DNA from: Planctomycetota bacterium
Lineage (GTDB): Bacteria; Planctomycetota; Planctomycetia; Pirellulales; UBA1268
Length of the DNA: 7,373 nt
Direction of reading: 5' to 3'
Assembly: GCA_003669255.1 (NCBI GenBank)
Contig: QWPO01000199.1
Span: forward strand, 1-7,373
The position numbers and the translations under genes are program-made. Every line of letters begins with the position of its first letter. The stretch's first letter is position 1. Positions 1 to 5,884 of the stretch are shown piece by piece. The notes under the pieces are model-generated. The model did not search any database. It had not been told where the DNA came from and saw only the letters and a list, made by a program, of their open reading frames with translations.

Positions 1-81
1 AGCGTGGGCATCGGAGCCCTGGCGGGCCTCGACTGGATGAAGCGTCGGAAGAAGAAGGCCCTCGCCCGCATCGCCGGCTGA
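1..81 (+). CDS. C-terminal end of an unidentified protein with a basic tail (partial)
   Basis: Frame 1 is open from the window edge to a TGA at 79-81, giving 26 residues. They show a short small/hydrophobic stretch (VGIGALAGL) followed by a strongly basic run (KRRKKK) and a few more residues. This pattern resembles the end of a C-terminal membrane anchor or sorting signal such as PEP-CTERM, which is common in planctomycetes, but the diagnostic PEP motif would lie outside the window. A strong intrinsic terminator starts 31 bases after the stop, which supports a real gene end here. The function cannot be told from this fragment. Confidence 0.5.
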   Translation, partial: SVGIGALAGLDWMKRRKKKALARIAG

Positions 82-112
82 GCCTCGCCTGACCGACTGC
101 GACCAATACGAG

Positions 113-148
113 CCCTGGCCCTCGCACCTGCGAGGGCCAGGGTTTTTT
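113..148 (+). terminator. Strong Rho-independent terminator
   Basis: A perfect 14-bp inverted repeat (113-126 paired with 129-142, arms CCCTGGCCCTCGCA and its exact complement) is followed at once by six T residues (143-148). In practice the innermost pairs open to form the loop. It ends the transcript of the gene stopping at 81 and insulates the kinase gene downstream. Confidence 0.93.
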
Positions 149-205
149 CGTGCGCGGCATCCGGGGCGGCGGCCCTCCGCCATCGCACCTCCGAATGCCC
201 GCGGA

Positions 206-235
206 TTGACCCGTCGCGGACGGCGGTGTTAGGGT
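206..235 (+). promoter_or_regulatory. Putative sigma70-type promoter of the kinase gene
   Basis: TTGACC (206-211) matches the -35 consensus at five of six positions. It lies 18 bases before TAGGGT (230-235), a weak -10 with T, A and final T conserved. The expected transcription start, 6-8 bases past the -10, falls at about 241-243, on the kinase ATG at 243. The message may therefore be leaderless. The same TTGACC-18-TAnnnT layout occurs before the ACT-domain gene on the other strand. Confidence 0.5.
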
Positions 236-242
236 CGGGTGC

Positions 243-2453
243 ATGTCGGCAACCGACCAATCCTCCGGCTCGTCATCGCTTCCTCCGCCGGGGCCCACGA
301 GTGGCATCGAAAGAGGCATCGACGATGCGACGGTGATCTCGCGAGGTGAATCGTTCGCCTCATGGAGTGGCACGGCCACCGGTCCAATCGCCGGAGGACC
401 GGCCACGACGGGTGAAATTGGTCGCGTGCTCGAGGGCACGATGCTGGGCCCCTACCGGCTCGACCAGTTCGTTGGGGGCGGGGGCATGGGGGCGGTCTTC
501 CGTGCGCTCGATACCACGCTCGACCGCACCGTCGCCGTGAAGGTGCTTGCCGGACGACAGGCCGACGACGAGGAGATGCTCAAGCGGTTCCGCAATGAGG
601 CCCAGTCGGCCGCACGGCTCGACCACGAGAACATCGGCCGTGTTCACGCGGTCGGGAGCGAGAACGGCTGGCACTTCATCGTCTTTGAGTTCATCGAGGG
701 AACGAACCTGCGTGACCTCGTTCGGGCGGACGGACCGTTCGACCTGGCTCGTACCGTCGACGTTGCCATGCAGGTGGCCGACGCCCTCGAGCACGCGTCG
801 GAGCGGGATGTCGTCCATCGCGACATCAAGCCCTCGAACATCGTGATCACGCCCGCAGGCCGCGCCCGCATCGTGGACATGGGGCTGGCACGGCTTCCCC
901 AAGTCGCCGAAGATCGTGACCTGACCGTCAGCGGCATGACCCTCGGGACGTTCGACTACATCTCGCCCGAGCAGGCCCGCGACCCGCGGGCTGCCGACGT
1001 CCGCAGCGACCTCTATTCGCTCGGCTGCACGATCTTCTTCATGCTCGCTGGCCGGCCCCCGTTCGCAGACGGCACGATGGTCCAAAAACTGCTGCAGCAC
1101 CAGCAGCAGGCGCCCCCATCGCTCGACGACATCCGCCCCGACGTGCCCACACGCTTCGCCGAGATCGTCTCCCGTCTCATGGCCAAGGATCCCCTCGATC
1201 GCTATCAGCGGCCGGCCGTGCTGGTTGCTGACCTGGCGGCGTTCGCCGAGGAGGAAGGTTTGCACATCGTCGCGGCCCGGTCCGTCGGAGCACCGGTTGT
1301 GCCGTTCGAGCGACCCAGTGTCAGTCCTGTGCCGTGGCTCGTTTCCATCGCCGGCCTGATGCTCGTGGTTGCCGCGATGTGGGCTGCGTCGGTATGGGAT
1401 CGCCGGGCGACAGTGACGGCACCCATCATGCGGACCGGCGACGAAGGAGCAGGTCTCGTCACGGTCGTGGCGGGTTCGCCTGAGCCCGGTGAGGCGGGTT
1501 CATTGGCCGAAGCCGTTCGCCGTGTTGCCGACGGCGGCACCATCGAGTTAGCGTACGACGGGGTGCGCCGCGAGGACCCGATTGCGATTGGAGGGCGGCA
1601 TGTCACTCTCCGTCCAGCCATCGGCATGCGTCCGATTGTAGAGTTTGCCGGCACCCGGCCATCGGGCCCTGAAGGCCCTCCCGCGGCGTGCGACATAGGA
1701 GACGGCACGCTGGTCATCCGCGGGGCATGCCTGCGGCTCGCGGCCGATGCCGGGCAGGGGTCTACCCCCGAGCAGCGCCCCGCACTGTTCGCGATCCGCT
1801 CCGGAAGGCTCACGTGCGACGACGTGACGCTCGGAATGCCCGGTGACCCCACGGCCCCGCGGCCCCAAACGGCGACCGCGGCTGCGTTCGTGACGGTGTC
1901 GGCTGCGTCCGGCGGCGGGCCACGATCGAGCACGATCGTGCTCGATCGCACCCGGGCGGCGGGAGACGCGGTGTTTCTCGATGCGGCGGACGCTGGCCCG
2001 GGCCGGTTAACGCTCCGCTGGCATGACGGGGCGTTCGTATCGCCGCGGTGGTTGGTCGCCGCCCAAGGGACGCAGATGGAGCCGCTCGACATCGACTGCG
2101 ATCTCGACGGCGTGGCCGTCGCCTGCGGAGCCGGTGTCATCTCACTCGGAGACTCGGCCGCCCATCCGGTGCCGGTGCGACTCCGCATCCGGGCGGCGGA
2201 TAGCAGGATTGTCGTCGACGCGGGCCGACCGTTCATCGAGCAGTACGGTGACGCTGACATCGATGCCTATCGGACCGCATGCCAGTGGATCGACAGCCAG
2301 AGCCGCTACGAAGGCGGCGGAGTTTTTCGCCACATCGAGGCCTCGACCGAGCGGATCGACGAGTCGATTCGAGATGTGGCCCCGCCCCTGTTTCACCAGA
2401 CCATTCCGGGCCCCCGACCCGATCCCAACGGTTGGGCGGGCTGGGCTCGATAA
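243..2453 (+). CDS. Membrane-anchored Ser/Thr protein kinase with extracytoplasmic beta-rich domain
   Basis: A PknB-type (Hanks) kinase of 736 residues. Residues 1-66 are a Ser/Pro/Gly-rich linker. The kinase domain spans about 70-335: glycine loop GGGGMGAVF (78-86), catalytic Lys100 in VAVKV, helix-C Glu119, HRDIKPSN (192-199, Asp194 catalytic), metal-binding DMG (212-214, in place of DFG), SPEQ (241-244) and RSDLYSLG (254-261). All residues needed for activity are present. One membrane helix (about 363-384) is followed by WDRR, so the kinase should be cytoplasmic and residues 390-736 outside the membrane. The outer part begins TVVAGSPEPGEAGSLAEAVRRVADGGTIEL, which resembles pectin-lyase-like right-handed beta-helix starts, and may be a sensor. 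Start at 243 is supported by the promoter. ATG at 441 (Met67), preceded by GAGGG, is an alternative that would still keep the whole kinase domain. Substrates and ligand are unknown. Confidence 0.93.
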   Translation: MSATDQSSGSSSLPPPGPTSGIERGIDDATVISRGESFASWSGTATGPIAGGPATTGEIGRVLEGTMLGPYRLDQFVGGGGMGAVFRALDTTLDRTVAVKVLAGRQADDEEMLKRFRNEAQSAARLDHENIGRVHAVGSENGWHFIVFEFIEGTNLRDLVRADGPFDLARTVDVAMQVADALEHASERDVVHRDIKPSNIVITPAGRARIVDMGLARLPQVAEDRDLTVSGMTLGTFDYISPEQARDPRAADVRSDLYSLGCTIFFMLAGRPPFADGTMVQKLLQHQQQAPPSLDDIRPDVPTRFAEIVSRLMAKDPLDRYQRPAVLVADLAAFAEEEGLHIVAARSVGAPVVPFERPSVSPVPWLVSIAGLMLVVAAMWAASVWDRRATVTAPIMRTGDEGAGLVTVVAGSPEPGEAGSLAEAVRRVADGGTIELAYDGVRREDPIAIGGRHVTLRPAIGMRPIVEFAGTRPSGPEGPPAACDIGDGTLVIRGACLRLAADAGQGSTPEQRPALFAIRSGRLTCDDVTLGMPGDPTAPRPQTATAAAFVTVSAASGGGPRSSTIVLDRTRAAGDAVFLDAADAGPGRLTLRWHDGAFVSPRWLVAAQGTQMEPLDIDCDLDGVAVACGAGVISLGDSAAHPVPVRLRIRAADSRIVVDAGRPFIEQYGDADIDAYRTACQWIDSQSRYEGGGVFRHIEASTERIDESIRDVAPPLFHQTIPGPRPDPNGWAGWAR
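1923..1948. repeat. Perfect 26-bp palindrome inside the kinase gene
   Basis: Each half reads CGATCGAGCACGA outward-in, and the second half is its exact reverse complement, with the centre between 1935 and 1936. CGATCG occurs three times (1923, 1933, 1943) at exactly 10-bp spacing. It lies in the part encoding residues about 561-569 of the kinase's outer domain. It may be a dimer-protein binding site, an RNA hairpin or chance. Confidence 0.9.
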
Positions 2454-2490
2454 TCCCGCGGGAACTCCGGCGCATCGCCCATCCGGCTGC

Positions 2491-2519
2491 TTGACGCTGC
2501 CGGATCATCCTTGTCTAGT
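2491..2519 (+). promoter_or_regulatory. Putative promoter of the CXXCH protein gene
   Basis: TTGACG (2491-2496) is followed after 17 bases by TCTAGT (2514-2519), which matches the -10 consensus at four of six positions. A start near 2526 would give a leader of roughly 55 bases before the ATG at 2583. It lies in the 129-base gap after the kinase, which otherwise shows no gene and no clear terminator, so read-through from the kinase is also possible. Confidence 0.4.
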
Positions 2520-2571
2520 GGGGGAACTCGTGAGGGCCGCCCACCGGGGCGTGCCGCGACACGATCCCTTC

Positions 2572-2575
2572 GGAG
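2572..2575 (+). promoter_or_regulatory. Ribosome binding site that fixes the CXXCH protein start
   Basis: GGAG sits 7 bases before ATG 2583. It favours this start over the in-frame TTG at 2511, which would add a charged 24-residue extension ahead of the signal peptide. Confidence 0.65.
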
Positions 2576-2582
2576 TTCAGCG

Positions 2583-2969
2583 ATGATCCGCGATTTTCGA
2601 TATTCGTGCCTGGCGGTCGTTGGTGTGGCGCTCGCGGCAGGAGGCCTCACTCGTGAAGCCTTTGCCATCAAGCAGTTCGCCGACGAGTTCAAGGCCATGT
2701 ACGTGAAGGAGGGCACGCCCCTGGCGGCCGCCGTCGACGAGGCCAAGTGCAACGTCTGCCACCTCCCGGCAAGCAAGAAGGAGCGAAACGCCTACGGCCA
2801 CGCCCTCGCTGAGCGGCTCGACAAGAAGGAAGACGCGAAGAACGTCGAGAAGATCAAGAAGGCCCTCGAGGAGGTCGCGGCCCTGTCGAGTGATCCGTCG
2901 AAGCCGGACGCGCCGACCTTCGGCAAACTGATCGAAGAAGGCAAACTCCCGGGCGGCCCGGTGAAGTGA
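2583..2969 (+). CDS. Small exported cytochrome c-like protein with a single CXXCH motif
   Basis: 128 residues. The N-terminus is a signal peptide: Arg at 3 and 6, hydrophobic core at about 9-21, probable cleavage after AFA (28). The mature part carries C56-N-V-C59-H60, the covalent haem c attachment motif with its proximal His. It then continues with a Lys/Glu-rich helical region and a conserved-looking end, PTFGKLIEEGKLPGG. No Met follows the motif. The only other His is H73 (NAYGHALAE), so the sixth haem ligand, if any, would be that His, or haem would be five-coordinate. The fold is too short and unusual for a standard class I cytochrome c. From memory, similar small CNVCH...RNxYGxAL proteins recur in planctomycetes without known function. 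Electron carrier, haem sensor or a thiol/metal site are all possible. Start chosen by GGAG 7 bases upstream and by the signal peptide. Confidence 0.82.
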   Translation: MIRDFRYSCLAVVGVALAAGGLTREAFAIKQFADEFKAMYVKEGTPLAAAVDEAKCNVCHLPASKKERNAYGHALAERLDKKEDAKNVEKIKKALEEVAALSSDPSKPDAPTFGKLIEEGKLPGGPVK

Positions 2970-2974
2970 GCCAC

Positions 2975-2992
2975 CGCCGGCGAAAGCCGGCG
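2975..2992. terminator. GAAA-loop hairpin between convergent genes
   Basis: CGCCGGC (2975-2981), loop GAAA, GCCGGCG (2986-2992): a 7-bp perfect G+C stem closed by a GNRA-type tetraloop on the plus strand. It lies 5 bases after the CXXCH gene stop and 17 bases beyond the last base of the HD gene. It has no T-tract, so it may act as a weak or two-way terminator or an RNA 3' end protector. Confidence 0.4.
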
Positions 2993-3009
2993 TCCCCGCC
3001 TCCAGCGTC

Positions 3010-4353
3010 TCACGCAGGCTGGGCAGCCTTGAGGAGCAGATCCTCGAGGCTGCCGCAGCCGCGGATTGCTTCCGCGACGTCGGCTGCGACGAACACCCGT
3101 ACCTGCTTTACCAGGTCGTCGAACTGCTCGTGCGCCAGGCTGCGAACGACGGGCGAGAGATCCTCAAGCTTCCGCCAGCGAAACGGCGTTTCGGCGCCGT
3201 TGGCGGTGCGCTCGCGGACCTGGAGCCGGAACTCCACCTCGCGCTCGGCTGGCGGAGCGTCGATGAGCAGCGCGTCGGGCTCGATCCGCTGGCCGGTCCG
3301 CGAGGAGAGTAAGGCGGCCAGCCGTCCGCACGCAGCAACAAGTTGATCGTACGGCCTTCCCGCAAAGGCTGCGTGCACTTCGGGGCGATGCAATGCGTCA
3401 AAACTGGCTACGCGTTTGTAGAGTCTCCGCCGCGGACCGAACAGTCCGGCGACGAGCGGCGCCGCGGTGGTGCCTGCAGCGGCGGCAGTGATCCACGAGA
3501 CAAACTCGTGGTCGTCGGTTCGAACGAGCGCCTCAGGGGCCAGGGCAGGCCGCACGATCCAGATCGCCCGCTGCAGCATGCCCGTCGCCGCGCGGACCGC
3601 GTGGTGCCAGTAGACCTCGCTGAACATGACGTACCTCGCAAACACCATCAGTTCGGCGGCGGTTCGCCCCTTGTCGGCGATCGCAAGCCCGTCGCCCCGC
3701 TCGTCGAGGCAGAGATTCGCGAGCAGGCGGGGTTGGTCGAAGTTGCGGCCGTAGGGCACGCCCGCGTGCAGGCTGTCACGCGCGAGATAGTCCATCTTGT
3801 CGACGTCGATGGGGCCGGAGAGCAGGGAGTGGAGGATGCGGCCGGCTCGATCGCGGGCGGAGCCGGTGATCAGTTCAGCGATCCGCGCGGGCGAAACACC
3901 CCATTCCGACTCGAGCACCTCGGCGATGCTTCCCTGCGCCAGGATGCCCCCGACGAGCGACTCGTGCCGCGGAATCTCGGGCAATCCCATATCCTCGATG
4001 GGATGGCAGTAGGGCCAGTGGCCGACGTCGTGGACGAGGGCGGCGGCGATGAATGCCGACGCGTCGGCATCGCTGACGACCTCCGCGAACCGGGGTTCGG
4101 TCCGCAGCCGTCGCAGGAACTCGATCGCAAGACGATAGACGCCCAGCGAGTGCTCGAACCGCGAGTGCACGGCCCCCGGGTAGACCAGCGTCACGAGGCC
4201 AAGCTGTGTGACGCGGGCAAGTCGCCGCATTTCCGTCGTGTCGAGCAGGGCCCGTACGCGCGGTGTGAGGGGGGCGGTGTCGCCGGGGGGGATACGAACG
4301 CCGGAGGCGGTTGAATCGAGAGCCGCGAGTTCCGGAATGCTGGGGAACGACAT
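3010..4353 (-). CDS. SAMHD1/dGTPase-like HD-domain phosphohydrolase
   Basis: 447 residues. The metal site is complete: H67 in HSRFEHSLGVY (63-73), H108-D109 in ALVHDVGHWPYCH (105-117) and D185 in DVDKMDYLARD (183-193). Residues matching SAMHD1's dNTP-contacting set are also visible: Q50-L51, R65, H130, K186, Y189 and D193. The family (COG1078) includes dNTP triphosphohydrolases that release deoxynucleoside and triphosphate. dNTP hydrolysis is the likely activity, inferred from these residues. The region after about 200 is helical (FARYVMFSEVYWHHAVRA, 238-255) and ends in a divergent C-terminal domain. The protein should be cytosolic; no signal or membrane segment is seen. Start ATG 4353 gives the family-like N-terminus MSFPSIPEL. 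A longer in-frame start at 4524 would overlap the upstream gene by 160 bases with unrelated residues. No Shine-Dalgarno is seen, so translation may be coupled to the gene ending 11 bases upstream. Confidence 0.92.
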   Translation of the reverse strand: MSFPSIPELAALDSTASGVRIPPGDTAPLTPRVRALLDTTEMRRLARVTQLGLVTLVYPGAVHSRFEHSLGVYRLAIEFLRRLRTEPRFAEVVSDADASAFIAAALVHDVGHWPYCHPIEDMGLPEIPRHESLVGGILAQGSIAEVLESEWGVSPARIAELITGSARDRAGRILHSLLSGPIDVDKMDYLARDSLHAGVPYGRNFDQPRLLANLCLDERGDGLAIADKGRTAAELMVFARYVMFSEVYWHHAVRAATGMLQRAIWIVRPALAPEALVRTDDHEFVSWITAAAAGTTAAPLVAGLFGPRRRLYKRVASFDALHRPEVHAAFAGRPYDQLVAACGRLAALLSSRTGQRIEPDALLIDAPPAEREVEFRLQVRERTANGAETPFRWRKLEDLSPVVRSLAHEQFDDLVKQVRVFVAADVAEAIRGCGSLEDLLLKAAQPA

Positions 4354-4364
4354 GAGGCGACGGT

Positions 4365-5036
4365 TCAGAGCGGCGGCAGGCCGAGAAGCCACCGCAGGAG
4401 TGCCGTGAACATCGCGTACAGCGAGAAGTGGGCCACGGCGGATCCCCACTCCAGTTCGAAAGCGACCAGGGCCGCGATGGCCCCCGAGACGACGAACATC
4501 GGTGCCAGATATACCCACTGCCACATCTCAGCCGTGGCCTCTGGCGGCAGCATCCCTTTCACGCCCCAGAGACCGGCGTAGACGACCGCGCATGCCAGCG
4601 ACCGCAGCAGGAAAGGTGTCCCGGTAAACGGCTCGAGTTCCCGGTCTCGAACGGCAATGTAGCCGAGCATCACGCACGGGACGGCGACCAGGAACGCGGC
4701 CACCAGCAGGAGCCACGGGGAAAGGTCGGCGGGCTTCACCATCAGCCCCGTGCCCCATGCCGCCGCCAGCGCGGCGACCGCCGCTGCCCCGACGGCCACG
4801 AACCGCATCGCCCCGATCGGCTTGTCCAGGCGGCGGATCGGCGCCGTGGGGGCACGGCCAGTGCCGGTCGATGATGTCACCGGCGCTTCCGGCTCGTGGA
4901 TCACCACGGCCTCGGCCGTCACGGCCGGGATCTTGATGGGCTTCTTGCACTTTGGGCAGGGACCCGTCTGCCCGGCGAACTGGTCGCTGACGGAGAACCG
5001 TGAGTTGCAGCCGGGGCAGATGACGGCAATGGCCAT
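4365..5036 (-). CDS. Zinc-ribbon multi-pass membrane protein
   Basis: 223 residues of unknown function. The N-terminal zinc ribbon has C7-P-G-C10 and C27-P-K-C30 with the spacer SVSDQFAGQTGP, then KKPIKIP. A variable, probably flexible linker follows (about 38-70, Thr/Pro/Ala-rich). The rest is hydrophobic, with membrane segments at about 79-99, 106-128, 142-160 and 173-193, and perhaps a last one at about 200-220. The zinc ribbon is expected on the cytoplasmic side. ATG 5036 is preferred over GTG 5042 because GGAA lies 7 bases before the ATG but only 1 base before the GTG. It is the first gene of an apparent two-gene operon with the HD phosphohydrolase (11-base gap), but no functional link is known. 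Planctomycetes carry many membrane proteins with this zinc-ribbon head, and their role has not been shown. Confidence 0.8.
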   Translation of the reverse strand: MAIAVICPGCNSRFSVSDQFAGQTGPCPKCKKPIKIPAVTAEAVVIHEPEAPVTSSTGTGRAPTAPIRRLDKPIGAMRFVAVGAAAVAALAAAWGTGLMVKPADLSPWLLLVAAFLVAVPCVMLGYIAVRDRELEPFTGTPFLLRSLACAVVYAGLWGVKGMLPPEATAEMWQWVYLAPMFVVSGAIAALVAFELEWGSAVAHFSLYAMFTALLRWLLGLPPL

Positions 5037-5075
5037 GGGCACGTTCCGATCGCGGGGAGGGGCGGCGGTGGCGGC

Positions 5076-5104
5076 AGTTTCAGACGCCCCTCAGGCCGCG
5101 TCAA
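5076..5104 (-). promoter_or_regulatory. Possible promoter of the zinc-ribbon/HD operon
   Basis: On the minus strand TTGACG (5104-5099) is followed after 17 bases by GAAACT (5081-5076), a weak -10 with three of six matches. The leader to ATG 5036 would be about 30 bases. It lies in the 140-base divergent gap (5037-5176), where no clear plus-strand promoter was found; TACACT at 5121-5126 lacks a good -35 partner. Confidence 0.3.
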
Positions 5105-5176
5105 GTCGCACCGTCACCGATACACTGACATTAACGGGAATGGCCCCGTCAGCCCCAGTCCACGTGGAAGCCTCGC

Positions 5177-5836
5177 ATGGCCGACGACAAAACCCGGGTC
5201 ATCCCCGGAAAGGATGCCGCCTCCCCCGCTCCTCCGTCCCCCTCGGAAATGAGGGTCGTGGACGGCCAGATCGTATTCTTCTGCCCGGAGGGGCACCGGC
5301 TCGTCGTGCCAGTGGCCCTGGCCGGCAAGCGAGGCAAGTGCAGCAAGTGCTCGGTTCCGCTTCAGATTCCGGAACTCGGTGCTCCGACGGAACCCGTGCT
5401 CCACGCAGCCGACACACCGCCGGAAGCCGCGGCACCAACTGAGGCCGTCACGCCGTCCGAACCAGTCGCCGAGGAGTCGGACTGGAACTTCATCTCCGGG
5501 ATCGGGCAGCCCGCCGGAGCCGCCGGCCCCGCGTTTGCAGAAGAGGCTTGGCAGGCCCCGGGGCCCGTCGTGGGCAACGAGTCGAACCCGATGGCGACGC
5601 TCCTCTCACGGCTCTGGGCAGAGCGTGATCATGGCGGCCTTGTCGAACTTCATCTTGTCGGTGGAGCCGTGCTCTTGCCTGAGGAGTTCTCGCCCCGCTG
5701 GTCGGGCGGCACGCATGGACTATTCGCCAGCCAGGCGGCCGATGGCAGCGTCACGCTCACCGCCGTGGCGTGGGATACCGTGCAGAGGATCGTCGTCCGG
5801 CAACTCACGGCCGTGCCCGACGACATGTTCGACTAG
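5177..5836 (+). CDS. Soluble zinc-ribbon protein with uncharacterised C-terminal domain
   Basis: 219 residues of unknown function. A charged and Pro-rich start leads into a zinc ribbon: C36-P-E-G-H40 and C55-S-K-C58, so the first knuckle uses Cys and probably His in place of two Cys, with spacer VPVALAGKRGK and tail PLQIP. Residues 68-137 are a low-complexity Ala/Pro/Glu linker, probably disordered. The C-terminal part (about 139-219) looks folded: a short helix (ATLLSRLWAER), then predicted beta strands including LVELHLVGGAVLLPEEFSP and VTLTAVAWDTVQRIVVRQL, ending DDMFD. No membrane segment or signal peptide is present, so it is probably cytosolic. Start ATG 5177 has GGAAG (5166-5170) 6 bases upstream. 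It is divergent from the zinc-ribbon membrane protein, whose ribbon is clearly related in layout. Confidence 0.82.
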   Translation: MADDKTRVIPGKDAASPAPPSPSEMRVVDGQIVFFCPEGHRLVVPVALAGKRGKCSKCSVPLQIPELGAPTEPVLHAADTPPEAAAPTEAVTPSEPVAEESDWNFISGIGQPAGAAGPAFAEEAWQAPGPVVGNESNPMATLLSRLWAERDHGGLVELHLVGGAVLLPEEFSPRWSGGTHGLFASQAADGSVTLTAVAWDTVQRIVVRQLTAVPDDMFD

Positions 5837-5884
5837 GTTACACGGAGCCGATCAAGTCCCGATCGATCCAGGTCGACACAGGCC

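Noticed and set aside
1205..2260. Long open frame (351 codons) on the minus strand opposite the kinase
   Set aside because: It has no recognisable motif, is rich in Ser/Ala/Arg/Pro as expected from the antisense of G+C-rich coding DNA, and lies fully within a kinase gene with clear catalytic motifs.
2511..2582. TTG start 24 codons before the CXXCH protein ATG
   Set aside because: It would place a charged extension before the signal peptide, and it overlaps the proposed -10. The ATG at 2583 has its own GGAG.
2454..2582. Possible terminator or small gene after the kinase
   Set aside because: There is no stem with a T-tract and no open frame with a ribosome site. Only the putative promoter and leader of the next gene can be supported.
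3343..4314. Long open frame (323 codons) on the plus strand opposite the HD gene
   Set aside because: It is the antisense of a clearly conserved HD phosphohydrolase, and its product is a disordered Arg/Gly/Asp-rich sequence without a domain.
4354..4524. N-terminal extension of the HD protein starting at 4524
   Set aside because: The extra 57 residues overlap the coding region of the zinc-ribbon membrane protein and look like frame-shifted sequence. ATG 4353 gives a family-like start.
3010..5036. Anti-phage defence operon built around the HD dNTPase-like enzyme
   Set aside because: No partner typical of defence loci is nearby (nuclease, NTPase, toxin, integrase or phage gene), and the surroundings look like ordinary chromosome.
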